Assembly (NCBI GenBank): GCA_034770075.1
Contig: CM068385.1
Span: 46,584,721 to 46,648,720, forward strand
Reading direction: 5' to 3'
Source: Aralia elata
Taxonomy: Eukaryota; Streptophyta; Magnoliopsida; Apiales; Araliaceae
Length of the DNA: 64,000 nt
The notes below the pieces were generated by a model. The model made no database searches. It was not told the origin of the DNA and saw nothing but the letters and a program-made list of their open reading frames with translations. The position numbers were made by a program, and so were the translations under genes. Below are positions 10,960 through 22,541 of this stretch, piece by piece; the first letter of the stretch is position 1; each line of letters starts with the position of its first letter.

Positions 10960-12652
10960 GTGGAAGAACCTACTATACCACAACCTATTCGTAAATTTGG
11001 AATAGTATCGAAGATACCTGATAGGTATGGATTCATCATAGAGGATGATGATAAAGTACACATCATAGATGATGATGATCCATTGACTTACGAAGAGGGT
11101 ATGAGTAGTAAAGACTCGGAGAAATGGCTAGAAGCCATGAAATTTGAGATGGACTCCATGTATGAAAACCAAGTATGGACTTTGATTTCACCACCTGAGG
11201 GCATTAAGCCTATTAGGTGTAAATGGGTCTTTAAGAGAAACCTTGGTACGGACGACAAAGGAGAGACCTATAAGGCCCGAATGGTTGCAAAAGGTTTCAA
11301 ACAAAGACAAGGAGTTGACTATGATGAAACCTTCTCGCTAGTAGCTATGCTCAACTCCATTCGGATTTTACTTTCAATTGCAGCTTATTATGACTACGAA
11401 ATCTGGCAAATGGACGTGAAGACGGCCTTCCTCAATGGGAAACTTGAGGAGAATGTATATATGACAGCTAGAGGGTTTTGTTTCAATGGTTGGAACAAAT
11501 CAATTCTGTAAGTTATAACGATCCATCTATGGAGTGAAGCAAGTTTCTCGAAGATGGAACATCCGTTTTGATGAGATAATCAAAGGGTTTGATTTTATCA
11601 AAAATAAGGATGAACCTTGTGTGTACAAGAAGGTTAGTGGGAGCGTTGTTTCATTCCTAGTATTATATGTAGACGATATATTACTGATAGGGAATGATGT
11701 TCCTATGCCATAGTCGATCAAAATTTAGTTATCTAAACACTTCTCCATGAAGGACTTGGGTGAGGCATCCTATATTTTGGGGATAAAGATCTATAGAGAT
11801 AGATCTAAAAGGATGCTAGGTTTGTCCCAAGGAAAGTACATTAACTCGGTGCTAAAGAAGTTTAGCATGGAAGATTCCAAGAGAGGTCTCATGCCGATAA
11901 GCCATGGAATACATCTCTCTAAGAAACAGGCCCCAAAGACACCTGGAGAGAGAGACAGTATGAGTAAGATTCTTTCTGCTTCAGCAAGAGGATCTATCAT
12001 GTACGGTATGATATGTACCAGACCGGATGTCGCTCATACACTTAGTGTTATAAGCAGATATCAGTCGAATCCAGGAGAAGAGCATTGGAAGGCAGTGAAA
12101 AACATCCTAAAGTACTTAATAAGAACTAAGAATGTATCTCTTGTCTACGGTGGGTCTGAATTAAAACTAGAGGGCTATACAGACTCAAGTTTTCAAACGG
12201 ACCAAGATGACAGTAAATCTGTTTTAGGGTATGTGTTTACCTTAAACGATGGCGCAGTGAGTTGGAAAAGTTCCAAGCAACAAACAGTTGTTGATTCAGT
12301 GACAGAAGCAGAGTACATAGCTGCAAGTGAAGCTGCAAAGGAAGCTGTTTGGATGAAGAAGTTCATAACTGAACTTAGAGTGGTTCCTAGCATTAGAGGA
12401 GCCGTACCTTTATTCTACGACAACACTGGAGCTGTTGCGCAAGCTAAGGAACCCAGGTCTCATCAGAAATCCAAACACGTGTTGTAACGGTTTCATTTGA
12501 TTAGAGAGATCATTCAAAGAGGAGACGTCACCCTGGAGTGTGTGGACTCTCAAGACAACATTGCAGATCTATTTACTAAAGCTTTAACCCAACAACAGTT
12601 TAATCATCACTTAAAGAAGATGGGTATTAAATACCATGACGATTGGCTTTAG
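10960..12652 (+). pseudogene. pol: Copia-A reverse transcriptase and RNase H
   Basis: The RT first half (10960-11511) has the copia signatures WLEAMKFEMDSMYENQVW, CKWVFKRN, ARMVAKGFKQRQGVDYDETF and MDVKTAFLNG. The frame breaks near 11505 and resumes in another frame with GVKQ, and the active-site box YVDD is intact at about 11666-11677. Two TAGs follow (near 11711 and 11729). The last third is a long open frame (11747-12487) with the RNase H part, including GYTDSSF (catalytic Asp), SKQQTVVDSVTEAEYIAASEA (Glu) and the C-terminal ADLFTKAL box, ending with TAG at 12650. At least one frameshift and three stops separate the pieces. Confidence 0.9.
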
Positions 12653-12666
12653 TGCAAGTAGGAGAT

Positions 12667-13242
12667 TGAAAGTAATATGCACACAAGCCAATCATATTTA
12701 ATATGATGTAGCATATACTTTGTAATCTTATTTGTTTATTAATAAAAGTATTAAAGGCATTTTACTTTATCTACATGGTGCTGTTATTTAGTATGTGATA
12801 AACCCATAATTTTAAGTAATGCTTTTAGAATCATGATGATGATCATGCTAATGAGATCTAAATTCTTAGAAAAAAAAAACTAAAATTGTTCCTAATCGTT
12901 GGATTACTAAAAAGGGGATTAGTGAATCCGGATAGATTAGTACATACATTACTTGCTCTTAGGAAGAGGATGATTGATCTCGTAATTATTTATGTGGAGA
13001 CATTAAAGCAAGTATGTAGGTGCTTATTGGAGAATAAGTTCCCTGAACGTGGCTCGCTAAGGAATACCTAATGGAGTTTTACTTGTCTGTCAATAGGAAT
13101 TCCTCTAGTGATAGTAGTACAAGTGATCTTTGGACTTGAGATCATCATAGTATCTTGTGTATGATGAGTTATACTTTGACATGTCCCTTAAGACCTTTAG
13201 GATATATCAAAGGGTATGATTGGGTATAATAAGTTATACATG
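12667..13242 (+). repeat. Copia-A 3' LTR, first piece
   Basis: Begins TGAAAGTAATATGCAC right after a short purine tract (AAGTAGGAGAT). It is interrupted after 13242 by Tat-A. The last five bases ACATG (13238-13242) are duplicated at 35760-35764. Confidence 0.93.
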
Positions 13243-14170
13243 TGTCGACGCCGGTTTTTTTAGTCTTTTCCAATTTTAGCCTTTTAGATTAGATGATGTT
13301 TCGGAAAAGATCGGCACTTAATGTCGACGGGGTTTTGAAAGATCGTTTTTTATGATGAGCCAATTAACCAGAGTCGCCAGTTGGTATATTTGAAATGGAT
13401 GTATCAACTCATCCGAATTTTCATTTTTTTATAAATCGCTGGCTCATATGTGACTCCGAATTAATTGGTCTGCAAACCGAGATTCATAGAGTTCGGGGGC
13501 TTGCTTAAGCGAGGGGAATGTGTTAGGCACCCCCCGACTTCCGTGAAACACGGTTACCGCAATCTTGATACTTTCCTATCCTTTGATTCATAAAAAATGT
13601 ATGTGCGTGTGTGTGTGTGTGTGTGAATATTGTGGTGATTTTACATGAAGAAACCATTTGTGTTTTCGGAAAAGTCGTGTTTTCTTTTGGGAATGCTTTA
13701 GAATGTCCTTCGGCTTATACGAGAAAGCTTTATGAGAAAAGGTTTGATTTTTATTGTCAAAACTATGAATTTTTATTAGGTGTTGTTTTGGCAAAACAAG
13801 AGTTTTCTAAACCTTCGTCAAAATAGGAATCGAGATCTATACGTTGCTTTCGTGAAACGATCGGGCAATTTCTAGAATCTCTTTAACCCTATGCACAAAG
13901 ATTTAATAAGACATTATTTATTTTGTATAAAACCATTCTTGTGATGTTTGACAACGATTTCTTTCTTTTGCCTTCTCGTTAAATAGAAATCGACATTCAT
14001 TGGCACTCCCAATTTCTTATCCTCGTGAAGCTAATAACTTAGTTTGATTGATTTTATGAAAATCTTTATCGTTTAGCTTTGAAATCAATTTCGTGTCATA
14101 AATCAAATCCAACATTAAAATGCGTTGGGGCTATTCATGGGCATGTAAGCCATCAAAATAACCCCGAATG
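13243..14170 (-). repeat. Tat-A 3' LTR, outer piece
   Basis: Matches 33657-34586 of the 5' LTR almost base for base. Contains a short (GT)n run at 13605-13625. Cut at 14170 by Tekay-1. Confidence 0.95.
13605..13625. repeat. (GT)n microsatellite in Tat LTR
   Basis: About ten GT dinucleotides. The sister LTR has a shorter run broken by CCTAT near 34025-34040, so the microsatellite has changed since insertion. Confidence 0.9.
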
Positions 14171-14431
14171 TGTGACACCCCCAAATCCAGGTACTTAATT
14201 CCCACTGATTTGTTGTTCACTATAACATACATTCAAAACTAACTACCCAGTAAAATAACAATTAAATCAACTTAAAGAAATATCTTCCCAAAATGGGTTA
14301 CATCACCAAACTATTAAATATTCAAATCCCAGGTTTTCTTAACCTTAATATATCAAATGCGGAATAAAACATAATTTAAATAAGTCTTGATACAATCGAT
14401 CATCAAATAAATAACAGGTCTTTAGCTATTT

Positions 14432-14527
14432 ATGCATCTTGCCCTTGCCTTTGCTCGTGGACGGCTCGTCCGGTTTCTCAGCCTTAGCTGTAATGATTTG
14501 TGCAAGAGTGAGCAAACAATTGCTCAC
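14432..14527 (-). promoter_or_regulatory. Conserved hairpin, splice-acceptor and mini-exon module (Tekay-1 LTR)
   Basis: On the minus strand an 8-bp stem GTGAGCAA/TTGCTCAC with a 4-nt loop (14527-14508) is followed 18 nt later by TTACAG (AG at 14489-14488). A short open stretch then reads KAEKPDEPSTSKGKGKM. The same arrangement occurs in the LTRs at 36835 and 56410. A GT donor candidate, GAAG/GTATAA, lies at 15644/15643. Splicing is inferred only. Confidence 0.45.
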
Positions 14528-14882
14528 AAGTACAATAACAATAATATCTACATGAAATGATTTCAACTGAGGAGTAATAGTTTTCTGATTCTCAACCAAT
14601 AAATGATTAAAGTTTAAAAGCTCTTTAGAATGCTTGATTCCAAAAATATAGAATTCAAGATTTAGAAATTGTATCTGAGGGTCACAAGACCTCGAACTAT
14701 GTCCTAGGTTGACAAGTATTTATACTGTAACCTTTAACAGTCATATAGACTATGGACCAACATCGTACTCAGGGGGATCAGCCCTTTGTACAATGTATTG
14801 TGCACAAACATTTAAACGCTGTTTATAGCATCATAATAAAAGCACAAAGAAAATAAAAATTTTAAAAATTTCCAGTACTGTT

Positions 14883-15033
14883 CCCTCGCCGAGGCGAGGA
14901 TTTACTGAACAAATATCTCGCCGGGGCAAGACCTCGCTGGGGCGAGCTTTTCCTTAACAAATTTCTCGCCGGGGCGAGACTTCGCCGGGGTGAAGATTAA
15001 CAGATCATTTTTCTCGTCGGGGCGAGACATCCG
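14883..15033. repeat. CTCGCCGGGGCGAG palindrome cluster (Tekay-1 3' LTR)
   Basis: About six perfect or near copies of the stem CTCGCC-GG-GGCGAG within 150 bp, separated by AT-rich spacers. On the element's sense strand the motif reads CTCGCC-CC-GGCGAG. A matching cluster with one fewer copy is in the other LTR (18439-18563). Confidence 0.9.
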
Positions 15034-16434
15034 GCAGTCGTCTCCTACAGTTCGCGAACAGTGAAAACTTAGGCCAAATTTGGCCAAATTTTCCGAATTT
15101 TATCATCCAGTACCCAAACTAGATATACCCAGACATCAAATATGCTAGAAAACAAATAACCAACATATTTCTAACTAATTTAACTATTATAAAACACATA
15201 ATCAACCAATTTAAAACCAAAAATTCACTGTTAAACAATTTATTCATGATTTGACCATTTTCATGAAATCAAACTCTGTAAATTCATTTTTCAACCAATT
15301 AAAACCATTCTTCTTGCATTATTCATGTTTTTCATCATACAATCATAAACAATTATTAATTAACCAATTAATAACCAAATTGAATCATCAATTTTCATAC
15401 AAATATGCCATACACGAAATAAAGCTCTGTAAAACTAAGAACTCAATTCTAAAGCATGTTTTCATGAATTAAATCTTCAAACTAGTTTATAATCATCACA
15501 TAATCTCTAATACATGCTTACTAACAATTATAACCAAGTAATTCATGTATTTGGCATATAAATTCATATACAGTGAATAAAAATCATATTCAGAGAAGTA
15601 AATAATAAGGATATAATGAAGAACAAAACTAAAAGAATTATACCTTCAAGCTATATGATTCTTAGTTAAGTACTTCTTTTCCTTTGTACTCACAATTCTC
15701 AAAGCTCTCAAGCTCTCAATTTTTCTCTCTAATTCTCTCTTCTTCTCTGTATATTCTTCCTTCTCTGTTCTTTCTCTTCTTTCTTTTCTTTTAACTGACG
15801 TTGTATAAAATATAAACTGATAAAATAAGAATAAAAACTAATGAATAAAAACTGATGGAACGTATAATCTAATTAAATCATCAGTTATAAAAATTCAAAA
15901 GCCATAAGGCTTGTTTGGTTAAATTAAAATAGAATAATCCATTATTCTAACTAAAGGTTATAAGGCCTTATTTGGTAAAATACCAATAAAATAACCCATT
16001 ATTTCCAAACAAAGATCATAGGGCCTTGTTTGGTAAAACTGAATTAAACACTTTCTCATTTATTTTAATAAACCAATATAACATATAGTTTAAAATGTCA
16101 CACTTCTAATTTAATTAAACTTATTATTAAATAAATTCAATTAAACTTTACAAACTAACTTAATAATTTATTTAACCAATAACAATAACACCAAATGAAT
16201 TCTCTTATTCAAATAAATCATTTATTCAAATAAACCTTTTCATCATCTAATTTAATTATTAAATTAAATTAGAATATCATAACAAATCACATTCAAATAA
16301 CATTTAACATAATTAAACTTAACATATACCCACCTCACAAAAACTTAATAAATTATTTATTTAGCTCAATAAATTAATAAAAATATTTATATAATTCAAT
16401 AAATATTTTTATTCAATCACAAAAATTGTATTCG

Positions 16435-16549
16435 TTACATCTTTCCCTCCTTAAAAGGATTCTGTTCCCAGAATCACAACGCAATTAAATCGTCCGTTAC
16501 ATTCTCCCCTCCTTACAAAGATTCTGTCCCCAGAATCGCAATATAAACA
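16435..16549 (-). other. Duplicated polypurine tract of Tekay-1
   Basis: Two copies of GTTACA followed by a pyrimidine tract (plus strand CTTTCCCTCC and TTCTCCCCTCC) and GATTCTGT-CCCAGAATC lie side by side, about 60 bp apart. On the minus strand each is a polypurine tract next to an LTR-like TGTAAC start. Only the left copy is continuous with the LTR. Confidence 0.7.
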
Positions 16550-18306
16550 TTAAACATATAATTGAGGAAAATTCTGCATCATTTGCTCTTCGAGTTCCCA
16601 CGTTGCTTCTTCAGCACTGTGGTTCCTCCAGATTACCTTAACAGAAGGTATCACTTTATTTCTAAGAACTTGTTCCTTCCTGTCCACTATTTGTACAGGA
16701 ACCTCTTCATAAGACAAATCTTGCTCAAACTGTATCGGTTCATACTCTATGACATGTTTATAATCAGACTTATATGGACGTAGCACCGATATGTGGAAGA
16801 CATTGTGAATGTGGCCTAACTCAGGAGGTAGAGCTACCTCATAAGCCACCTCGCCTATTCGTTTCAGCACTTCGAAGGGTCCAATAAACCGCGGACTGAG
16901 TTTACCCTTTTTACCAAATCTGATTCTCCCTTTCCAAGGAGATACTTTGAGAAACACAAAGCTCCCAACTTCAAATTCGCGATTTTGTCGGTGTTGATCA
17001 GCATACTTCTTCTGTCTGTCTTGAGCGGCTACCAGTCTGGCTCTTATCACCTTGACAATTTCAGCAGTTTGTTGTACCGGCTCGGGTCCCAATAGTCGTC
17101 GTTCACCAACCTCATCCCAGCATAATGGAGTTCTGCATTTCCTTCCGTACAATGCTTCGTAGGGCGGCATGCCGATACTAGCGTGATGACTATTGTTGTA
17201 AGCAAACTCGACCAGAGGTAAATGATCATCCCAGTTGCCTTTAAAATCCATAACGCACGCTCGGAGCATATCCTCCAACGTCTGAATTGTTCTTTCGCTC
17301 TGGCCATCGGTTTGAGGATGATAGGCTGTACTCATTCTCAACTGTGTCCCCAAACAAGCTTGTAGACTCCTCCAAAATTTTGAGGTAAAACGTGGATCTC
17401 GATCTGATACTATTGTTACTGGAACTCCGTGCCTTGAGATAATCTCTTTGACATATAATTTCGCCAGGTGATCCAAAGTGAATCGGATTTTGATGGGCAA
17501 GAAATACGCTGATTTTGTCAATCGGTCAACTATGACCCATATTGCGTCATATCCCTTCTGAGTAGTTGGAAGCCCTACTACAAAGTTCATTGTGATATGC
17601 TCCCACTTCCATTCTGGTATCTCCAAGGGCTGTAACAAACCACTTGGTCGTTGATGCTCCGCTTTAACTCTCTGACAAGTGAGACATTTCGCAACACATT
17701 CAGCAACCTCTCTTTTCATGTTTGGCCACCAAAAATGTTGTCGAAGATCCTGGTACATCTTTGTGCTCCCCGGGTGAACCGAAAATCTTGAACTGTGAGC
17801 TTCATTCAAAATCTCCTCTCTGATTGCCAATACCGACGGTACCCAAATTCTGTCTTCAAATCTCAGCAACCCTTCGGTATCGATTTTATATTTAAGCTCT
17901 TCACCTTCAAGCACTCTTTTCCGTATCTCAACACACTCCTCATCCTGGAGTTGCGCTTCTTTCACTTTTTCCACCAAAGTTGTTTGAGTTTCCATTTTGA
18001 ACAATTTTTCATTAGGCTCTGCCAGATTTTTCACCTCTAATTCCAACTTAGCCATTTCCGCCACAAGTTCCTCCTGAGCAGTTAACATAAACAGTTTCTC
18101 CCGACCTTTTCTACTCAAAGCGTCGGCAACCACATTAGCCTTCCCAGGATGGTATAGAATTTCACAGTCATAGTCTTTGATCAATTCTATCCATTTCCTC
18201 TGCCGCATATTCAAATCTTTCTGCGTGAAAATATACTTCAGACTTTTATGGTCTGTATATATTTCACACTTCTCCCCATAGAGATAGTGCCTCCAGATTT
18301 TTAAAA
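16550..18306 (-). pseudogene. pol: Tekay-1 RNase H end, integrase and chromodomain
   Basis: The open frame 18214-16550 (554 aa) has the RNase H tail (YHPGKANVVADALSRKG, residues 21-37), the integrase zinc finger (H140, H147, C177, C180), the catalytic core and a C-terminal chromodomain (about 500-554). Upstream in the same frame FVLKIWRHYLYG and TDHKSLKYIFTQ extend it to about 18306. In the DD35E triad the first Asp is replaced by Asn (TMNFVVGLP, N210), while D271 and E307 keep the 35-residue spacing. RT, protease and gag are absent. The chromodomain identifies a chromovirus, Tekay/Del type by the SERTIQTLEDML and ALYGRKCRTPLCWDEVGE blocks. It would have directed integration into heterochromatin; it is catalytically dead. 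Confidence 0.93.
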
Positions 18307-18371
18307 CAAAGTTTTAAACAACCATCATGGCATTTCTTCAGTCACTTAATACATTAATATCAGTTTTAAAC
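18307..18371. other. Deletion junction with filler in Tekay-1
   Basis: Between RNase H and the truncated 5' LTR lies a stretch of about 50 bp with no match elsewhere in the window, flanked by the direct repeat GTTTTAAAC (18311-18319 and 18363-18371). It marks the deletion that removed gag, protease, RT and the inner end of the LTR. Confidence 0.65.
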
Positions 18372-19976
18372 TTGTTTATAGCATCATAATAAAAGCACAA
18401 AGAAAATAAAAATTTTAAAAATTTCCAGTACTGTTCCCTCGCCGAGGCGAGGATTTACTGAACAAATATCTCGCCGGGGCAAGACCTCGCCGGGGCGAGC
18501 TTTTCCTTAACAAATTTCTCGCCGGGGCGAAGATTAACAGATCACTTTTCTCGCCGGGGCGAGACATCCGGCAGTCGTCTCCTACAGTTCGCGAACAGTG
18601 AAAACTTAGGCCAAATTTGGCCAAATTTTCCGAATTTTATCATCCAGTACACAAACTAGATATACCCAGACATCAAATATGCTAGAAAACAAATAACCAA
18701 CATATTTCTAACTAATTTAACTATTATAAAACACATAATCAACCAATTTAAAACCAAAAATTCACTGTTAAACAATTTATTCATGCTTTGACCATTTTCA
18801 TGAAATCAAACTCTGTAAATTCATTTTTCAACCAATTAAAACCATTCTTCTTGCATTATTCATGTTTTTCATCATACAATCATAAACAATTATTAATTAA
18901 CCAATTAATAACCAAATTGAATCATCAATTTTCATACAAATATGCCATACATGAAATAAAGCTCTGTAAAACTAAGAACTCAATTCTAAAGCATGTTTTC
19001 ATGAATTAAATCTTCAAACTAGTTTATAATCATCACATAATCTCTAATACATGCTTACTAACAATTATAACCAAGTAATTCATGTATTTGGCATATAAAT
19101 TCATATACAGTGAATAAAAATCATATTCAGAGAAGTAAATAATAAGGATATAATGAAGAATAAAACTAAAAGAATTATACCTTCAAGCTATATGATTCTT
19201 AGTTAAGTACTTCTTTTCCTTTGTACTCACAATTCTCAAAGCTCTCAAACTCTCAATTTTTCTCTCTAATTCTCTCTTCTTCTCTGTATATTCTTCCTTC
19301 TCTGTTCTTTCTATTCTTTCTTTTCTTTTAACTGACGTTGTATAAAATATAAACTGATAAAATAAGAATAAAAACTAATGAATAAAAATTGATGGAACGT
19401 ATAATCTAATTAAATCATCAGTTATAAAAATTCAAAAGCCATAAGGCTTGTTTGGTTAAATTAAAATAGAATAATCCATTATTCTAACTAAAGGTCATAA
19501 GGCCTTGTTTGGTAAAATACCAATAAAATAACCCATTATTTTCAAACAAAGATCATAGGGCCTTGTTTGGTAAAACTGAATTAAACACTTTCTCATTTAT
19601 TTTAATAAACCAATATAACATATAGTTTAAAATGTCACACTTCTAATTTAATTAAACTTATTATTAAATAAATTCAATTAAACTTTACAAACTAACTTAA
19701 TAATTTATTTAACCAATAACAATAACACCAAATGAATTCTCTTATTCAAATAAATCATTTATTCAAATAAACCTTTTCATCATCTAATTTAATTATTAAA
19801 TTAAATTAGAATATCATAAAAAATCACATTCAAATAACATTTAACATAATTAAACTTAACATATACCCACCTCACAAAAACTTAATAAATTATTTATTTA
19901 GCTCAATAAATTAATAAAAATATTTATATAATTCAATAAATATTTTTATTCAATCACAAAAATTGTATTCGTTACA
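18372..19976 (-). repeat. Tekay-1 5' LTR, truncated
   Basis: Matches 14818-16439 nearly identically and ends at the outer terminus CGTTACA. The first (plus-strand) 650 bp of the LTR are missing, including the hairpin module. The palindrome cluster remains at 18439-18563. Confidence 0.92.
18439..18563. repeat. CTCGCCGGGGCGAG palindrome cluster (Tekay-1 5' LTR)
   Basis: Five copies of the palindrome, one fewer than in the sister LTR: a stretch from one GGCGAGACTTCGCC unit is lost. This shows copy number changes inside one element after insertion. Confidence 0.88.
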
Positions 19977-19981
19977 TAATG

Positions 19982-21092
19982 CCCACAATCGCATACTTTC
20001 ACTATGACGGGGCCTTAACCACGATTCTCGCTTTGGCGTCGTTTTAAGGCCCGACGATTACATATGTACAATGAAAACTACATTCTTCCTACTATCTACA
20101 TCAAAAGACGTCCATCATCGGATTTGGACCACGGGGTCGCTTTCCTAGGCTCACAACCCAAATTTCCACATACCCACAAAGCGAATATTACAAGGAATAA
20201 CCAACACGGATAATCTAACAATACCAAGACATCCTAAACTAGCAACCTAAAGGAACCACGCCTAATATATCATCGTACATCAAACAAAAAATCAATAAAT
20301 GAATATCATCGGGTTATTAGGAAGAATTTTGTTCCGATAGAACCCTCACTAATAATCCCTAATTCATTGTTCCACCATAAATTACATGAAAACTACATTT
20401 AATTTAACCAAATGATATGATAGAAATTGCAATAATAAGGAGATTTTCACCTTGCAAATGATATCAAAGTGGATGTAAACTTGTGTATTTGAATAGATTG
20501 GGAAGTATATATGATACAATCAAATCAAAAGAGTATGAATCTTCTCTTTTTTTCTCTCTTTCTCTCCTCTTTTGTTGCAAATTTATGCTATTTTTCCTCC
20601 AATTCCCGAGCTGCTGCTGCTGTTATTCTTCTTCTCTCTCTGCCTCTTGCTAACCTCCTGTATGCTGATGAGGGGATGAGCTGAAATAGGCTGGCCAAAG
20701 CCAGCCGCCAACCCCCCACTCAGCTGATTTTCGGTTCCCGTGTTTCGAGTTCCTTGTTTTCAAAAGGCGCACTCATTGGCCGCAGATCAATCCTCGGCTG
20801 GCTGGCTTGACTTTCTCGATTTTCGTGCTACGCCTCGATTCTCGGGTCGTGACGTCGGTTCTCGCCGACAGGCTTGTATTTTGCAGTCCAGGAATTACTG
20901 GAAGATGCGCCATATCATCCGGGAATGCACAATTTGGACAACCTTGTTGTCACATCGGTTTCAGTTGTAAATCGTCGCGGTGGCGTCGAATGTTCGCACT
21001 TGTCCATCCTTTGCTCTCGCAGGCCGGTTCATTTCCCGAATTTTCCCTCCTGTCAGGGTTAGTATACGAAGTGCAAAATTTGGGTGTCTAAA
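19982..21092 (-). repeat. Tat-A 3' LTR, inner piece
   Basis: Resumes with CCCACAATCGCATACTTTCAC exactly where 14170 left off and runs to GTGTCTAAA. The inner terminus is mutated from TGTCTACA to TGTCTAAA. The polypurine tract of the element lies next to it (minus strand AGAGAGGGGCAGC, 21093-21106). Confidence 0.92.
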
Positions 21093-21289
21093 GCTGCCCC
21101 TCTCTATCATGTTTATGAAATGTTGAATGAAATGAACAGGATAAAGAAATAGACACCCGATGCATGAATGACAGTGCACAAAAATGACAATACATGCATG
21201 ATGCAACACGTACAACTTATGATGCGATGCAAGATGTAAGGCATGCAAAACATTCGTAAAGGTGTCGATCTATCAATCCCTGATCGCAT

Positions 21290-21778
21290 TGTTAGTCATT
21301 GGGTTTCGTCTTCCAATCGATCGTATCGTTAGCACCGGGTCTCGTATCCGGTCGCCAATCTTGTGATCACTGAGTCTTGTATTCGATTGATCGTCTAGTG
21401 AGTGCCGGGTCTCGTATCCGGTCATTCGTCTCGTAATCGCCGGGTCTCGTCTCCGGTCGATTGTCTTGTGAGTGCCGGGTCTCGTCTCCGGTCGCTCGGT
21501 TGTAATCGCCGGGTCTCGTCTCCGGTCGATTGTCTTGTGAGTGCCGGGTCTCGTCTCCGGTCGCTCGGTCGTAATCGCCAGGTCTCGTCTCCGGTCGATT
21601 GTCTTGTGAGTGTCGGGTCTCGTCTCCGGTTGCTCGATCGTAATCGCCGGGTCTCGTCTCCGGTCGATTGTCTTGTGAGTGTCGGGTCTCGTCTCCGGTC
21701 GCTCGGTCGTAATCGCCGGGTCTCGTCTCCGGTCGATTGTCTTGTGAGTGTCGGGTCTCGTCTCCGGTCGCTCGGTTG
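21290..21778 (-). repeat. 70-bp tandem array of Tat-A (about 6-7 copies)
   Basis: The plus strand repeats TCGCCGGGTCTCGTCTCCGG, GATTGTCTTGTGAGTG and GCTCGGTCGTAA with a period of about 70 bp, each unit consisting of two related halves that share CCGGGTCTCGTCTCCGG. The left part is degenerate. The reverse complement is the same repeat found in Tat-B (47091-48388). All long frames through it are a by-product of the repeat. Confidence 0.92.
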
Positions 21779-22541
21779 AATTGAGAAGTCGTGTTCGACA
21801 CCCAATTCAACAAAATCTCGCATTTTATTACCACATTATGAGTCAAACGGGCTTCAGAATCGATTGAGCCTGTAATGGACCAGGGGGGAGCACTGGGCCC
21901 AGCCGCAGATGGATCTGCGGCCAAGATCGGGATTTTAAGCGGCCAGCCGCTTCCCAGATCTGTCACTTTCATTCGTACCCCACGCGATTTTCACACCTTT
22001 GCACGTCCTTTTTGCCGACTTTTCCAATCTTTTCGCAAAAACCGCTCCGGTTAGATCGATCTACGCGTTACAGGTAACACTTTGACCGATTGTTTTCCAA
22101 TTTCGTCAACGTTTTGCTATACATTTGCTATTCTGCATGTTTAGAGATATAAATGTATTCCTTGAAATGCCATGTCATGTATTATTGCATGTATATGCTA
22201 TGTATGAACTGCGCAAGTCATATTTTATGCTCATGATGCGGTCCCACATATCTGTTGTTTCTTTTTGAAAGAAAATCATTCATTAGGGTCTTTTCATGTT
22301 GCAATTATCCATATAAATGCAATTTTGATCTGTTGTGGCTTGGGTTAATTAAAAAAATGCTTGGATATGCATGGGATGCCCATTTTATAGACGAAACTCT
22401 GCCGATTTTGTTTTTTTTTTTGACTGTATAGTAAACATGCATCATGCTGCATTAATTCTAGGATGATGATAGGAAACTAGAATGTTTGTGACATAATTCA
22501 AAATAGAATTTACCTTCCCTTTTGCCTGTTCTATTCCAGCT
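21779..22541 (+). other. Putative 5' leader and intron of the antisense gene
   Basis: No coding frame. Contains a GCCGCAGATGGATCTGCGGC palindrome near 21902. A donor-like CAG/GTAACA lies at 22073/22074 and a pyrimidine-rich acceptor CTATTCCAG ends at 22539, two bases before the ATG of antisense gene 1, suggesting a 466-bp leader intron. Inferred from sequence only. Confidence 0.4.

Larger units (their letters stand above)
5512..13242 (+). mobile_element. Copia-A, main part (5' LTR to first piece of 3' LTR)
   Basis: A Ty1/copia element with a 5' LTR (5512-7062), degenerate primer site, long leader, gag-pol in the copia order (gag, protease, integrase, RT, RNase H) and a 3' LTR starting at 12667. 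The 3' LTR is cut at 13242 by Tat-A and resumes at 35765. At 36834 it is cut again by another LTR, so the element's right end and its second TSD copy are outside the window. Multiple stops and frameshifts make it non-autonomous. Confidence 0.92.
14171..16439 (-). repeat. Tekay-1 3' LTR (complete)
   Basis: 2269 bp. On the sense (minus) strand it starts TGTAACGAATAC and ends GGGGGTGTCACA. A TATA-like stretch (minus strand TTATATTTTATA, about 15799-15812) precedes a purine-rich leader. It contains a cluster of CTCGCC...GGCGAG palindromes (14883-15033) and a hairpin plus acceptor module at 14527-14488 (see findings). Confidence 0.92.
14171..19976 (-). mobile_element. Tekay-1: truncated chromodomain gypsy element
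   Basis: Inserted in the Tat-A 3' LTR. Plus-strand ends are TGTGACACCC and CGTTACA; the flanks are GAATG (14166-14170) and TAATG (19977-19981), a TSD with one mismatch, and the empty-site sequence is seen intact at 34582-34592. The coding strand is minus. The 3' LTR is complete (14171-16439). The 5' LTR (18372-19976) lacks about 650 bp of its inner end, and the whole gag-protease-RT section is missing. Only the end of RNase H and the integrase/chromodomain remain. Confidence 0.93.

Noticed and set aside
13611..13826. Repeated frame of 71-87 codons (also 33981-34244)
   Set aside because: Lies in the two Tat-A LTRs, antisense to the element; no start context or domain. Not present as an open frame in the Tat-B LTRs as far as I can read.
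15251..15472. Repeated 73-codon frame (also at 18788-19009)
   Set aside because: Identical because both lie in the LTRs of Tekay-1; antisense to the element, without any domain.
21367..21972. Long open frames on both strands (up to 201 codons) with Arg/Asp/Thr repeats
   Set aside because: They run through the 70-bp array; the period is close to a multiple of three with no stops in the unit, so the frames are a repeat by-product.
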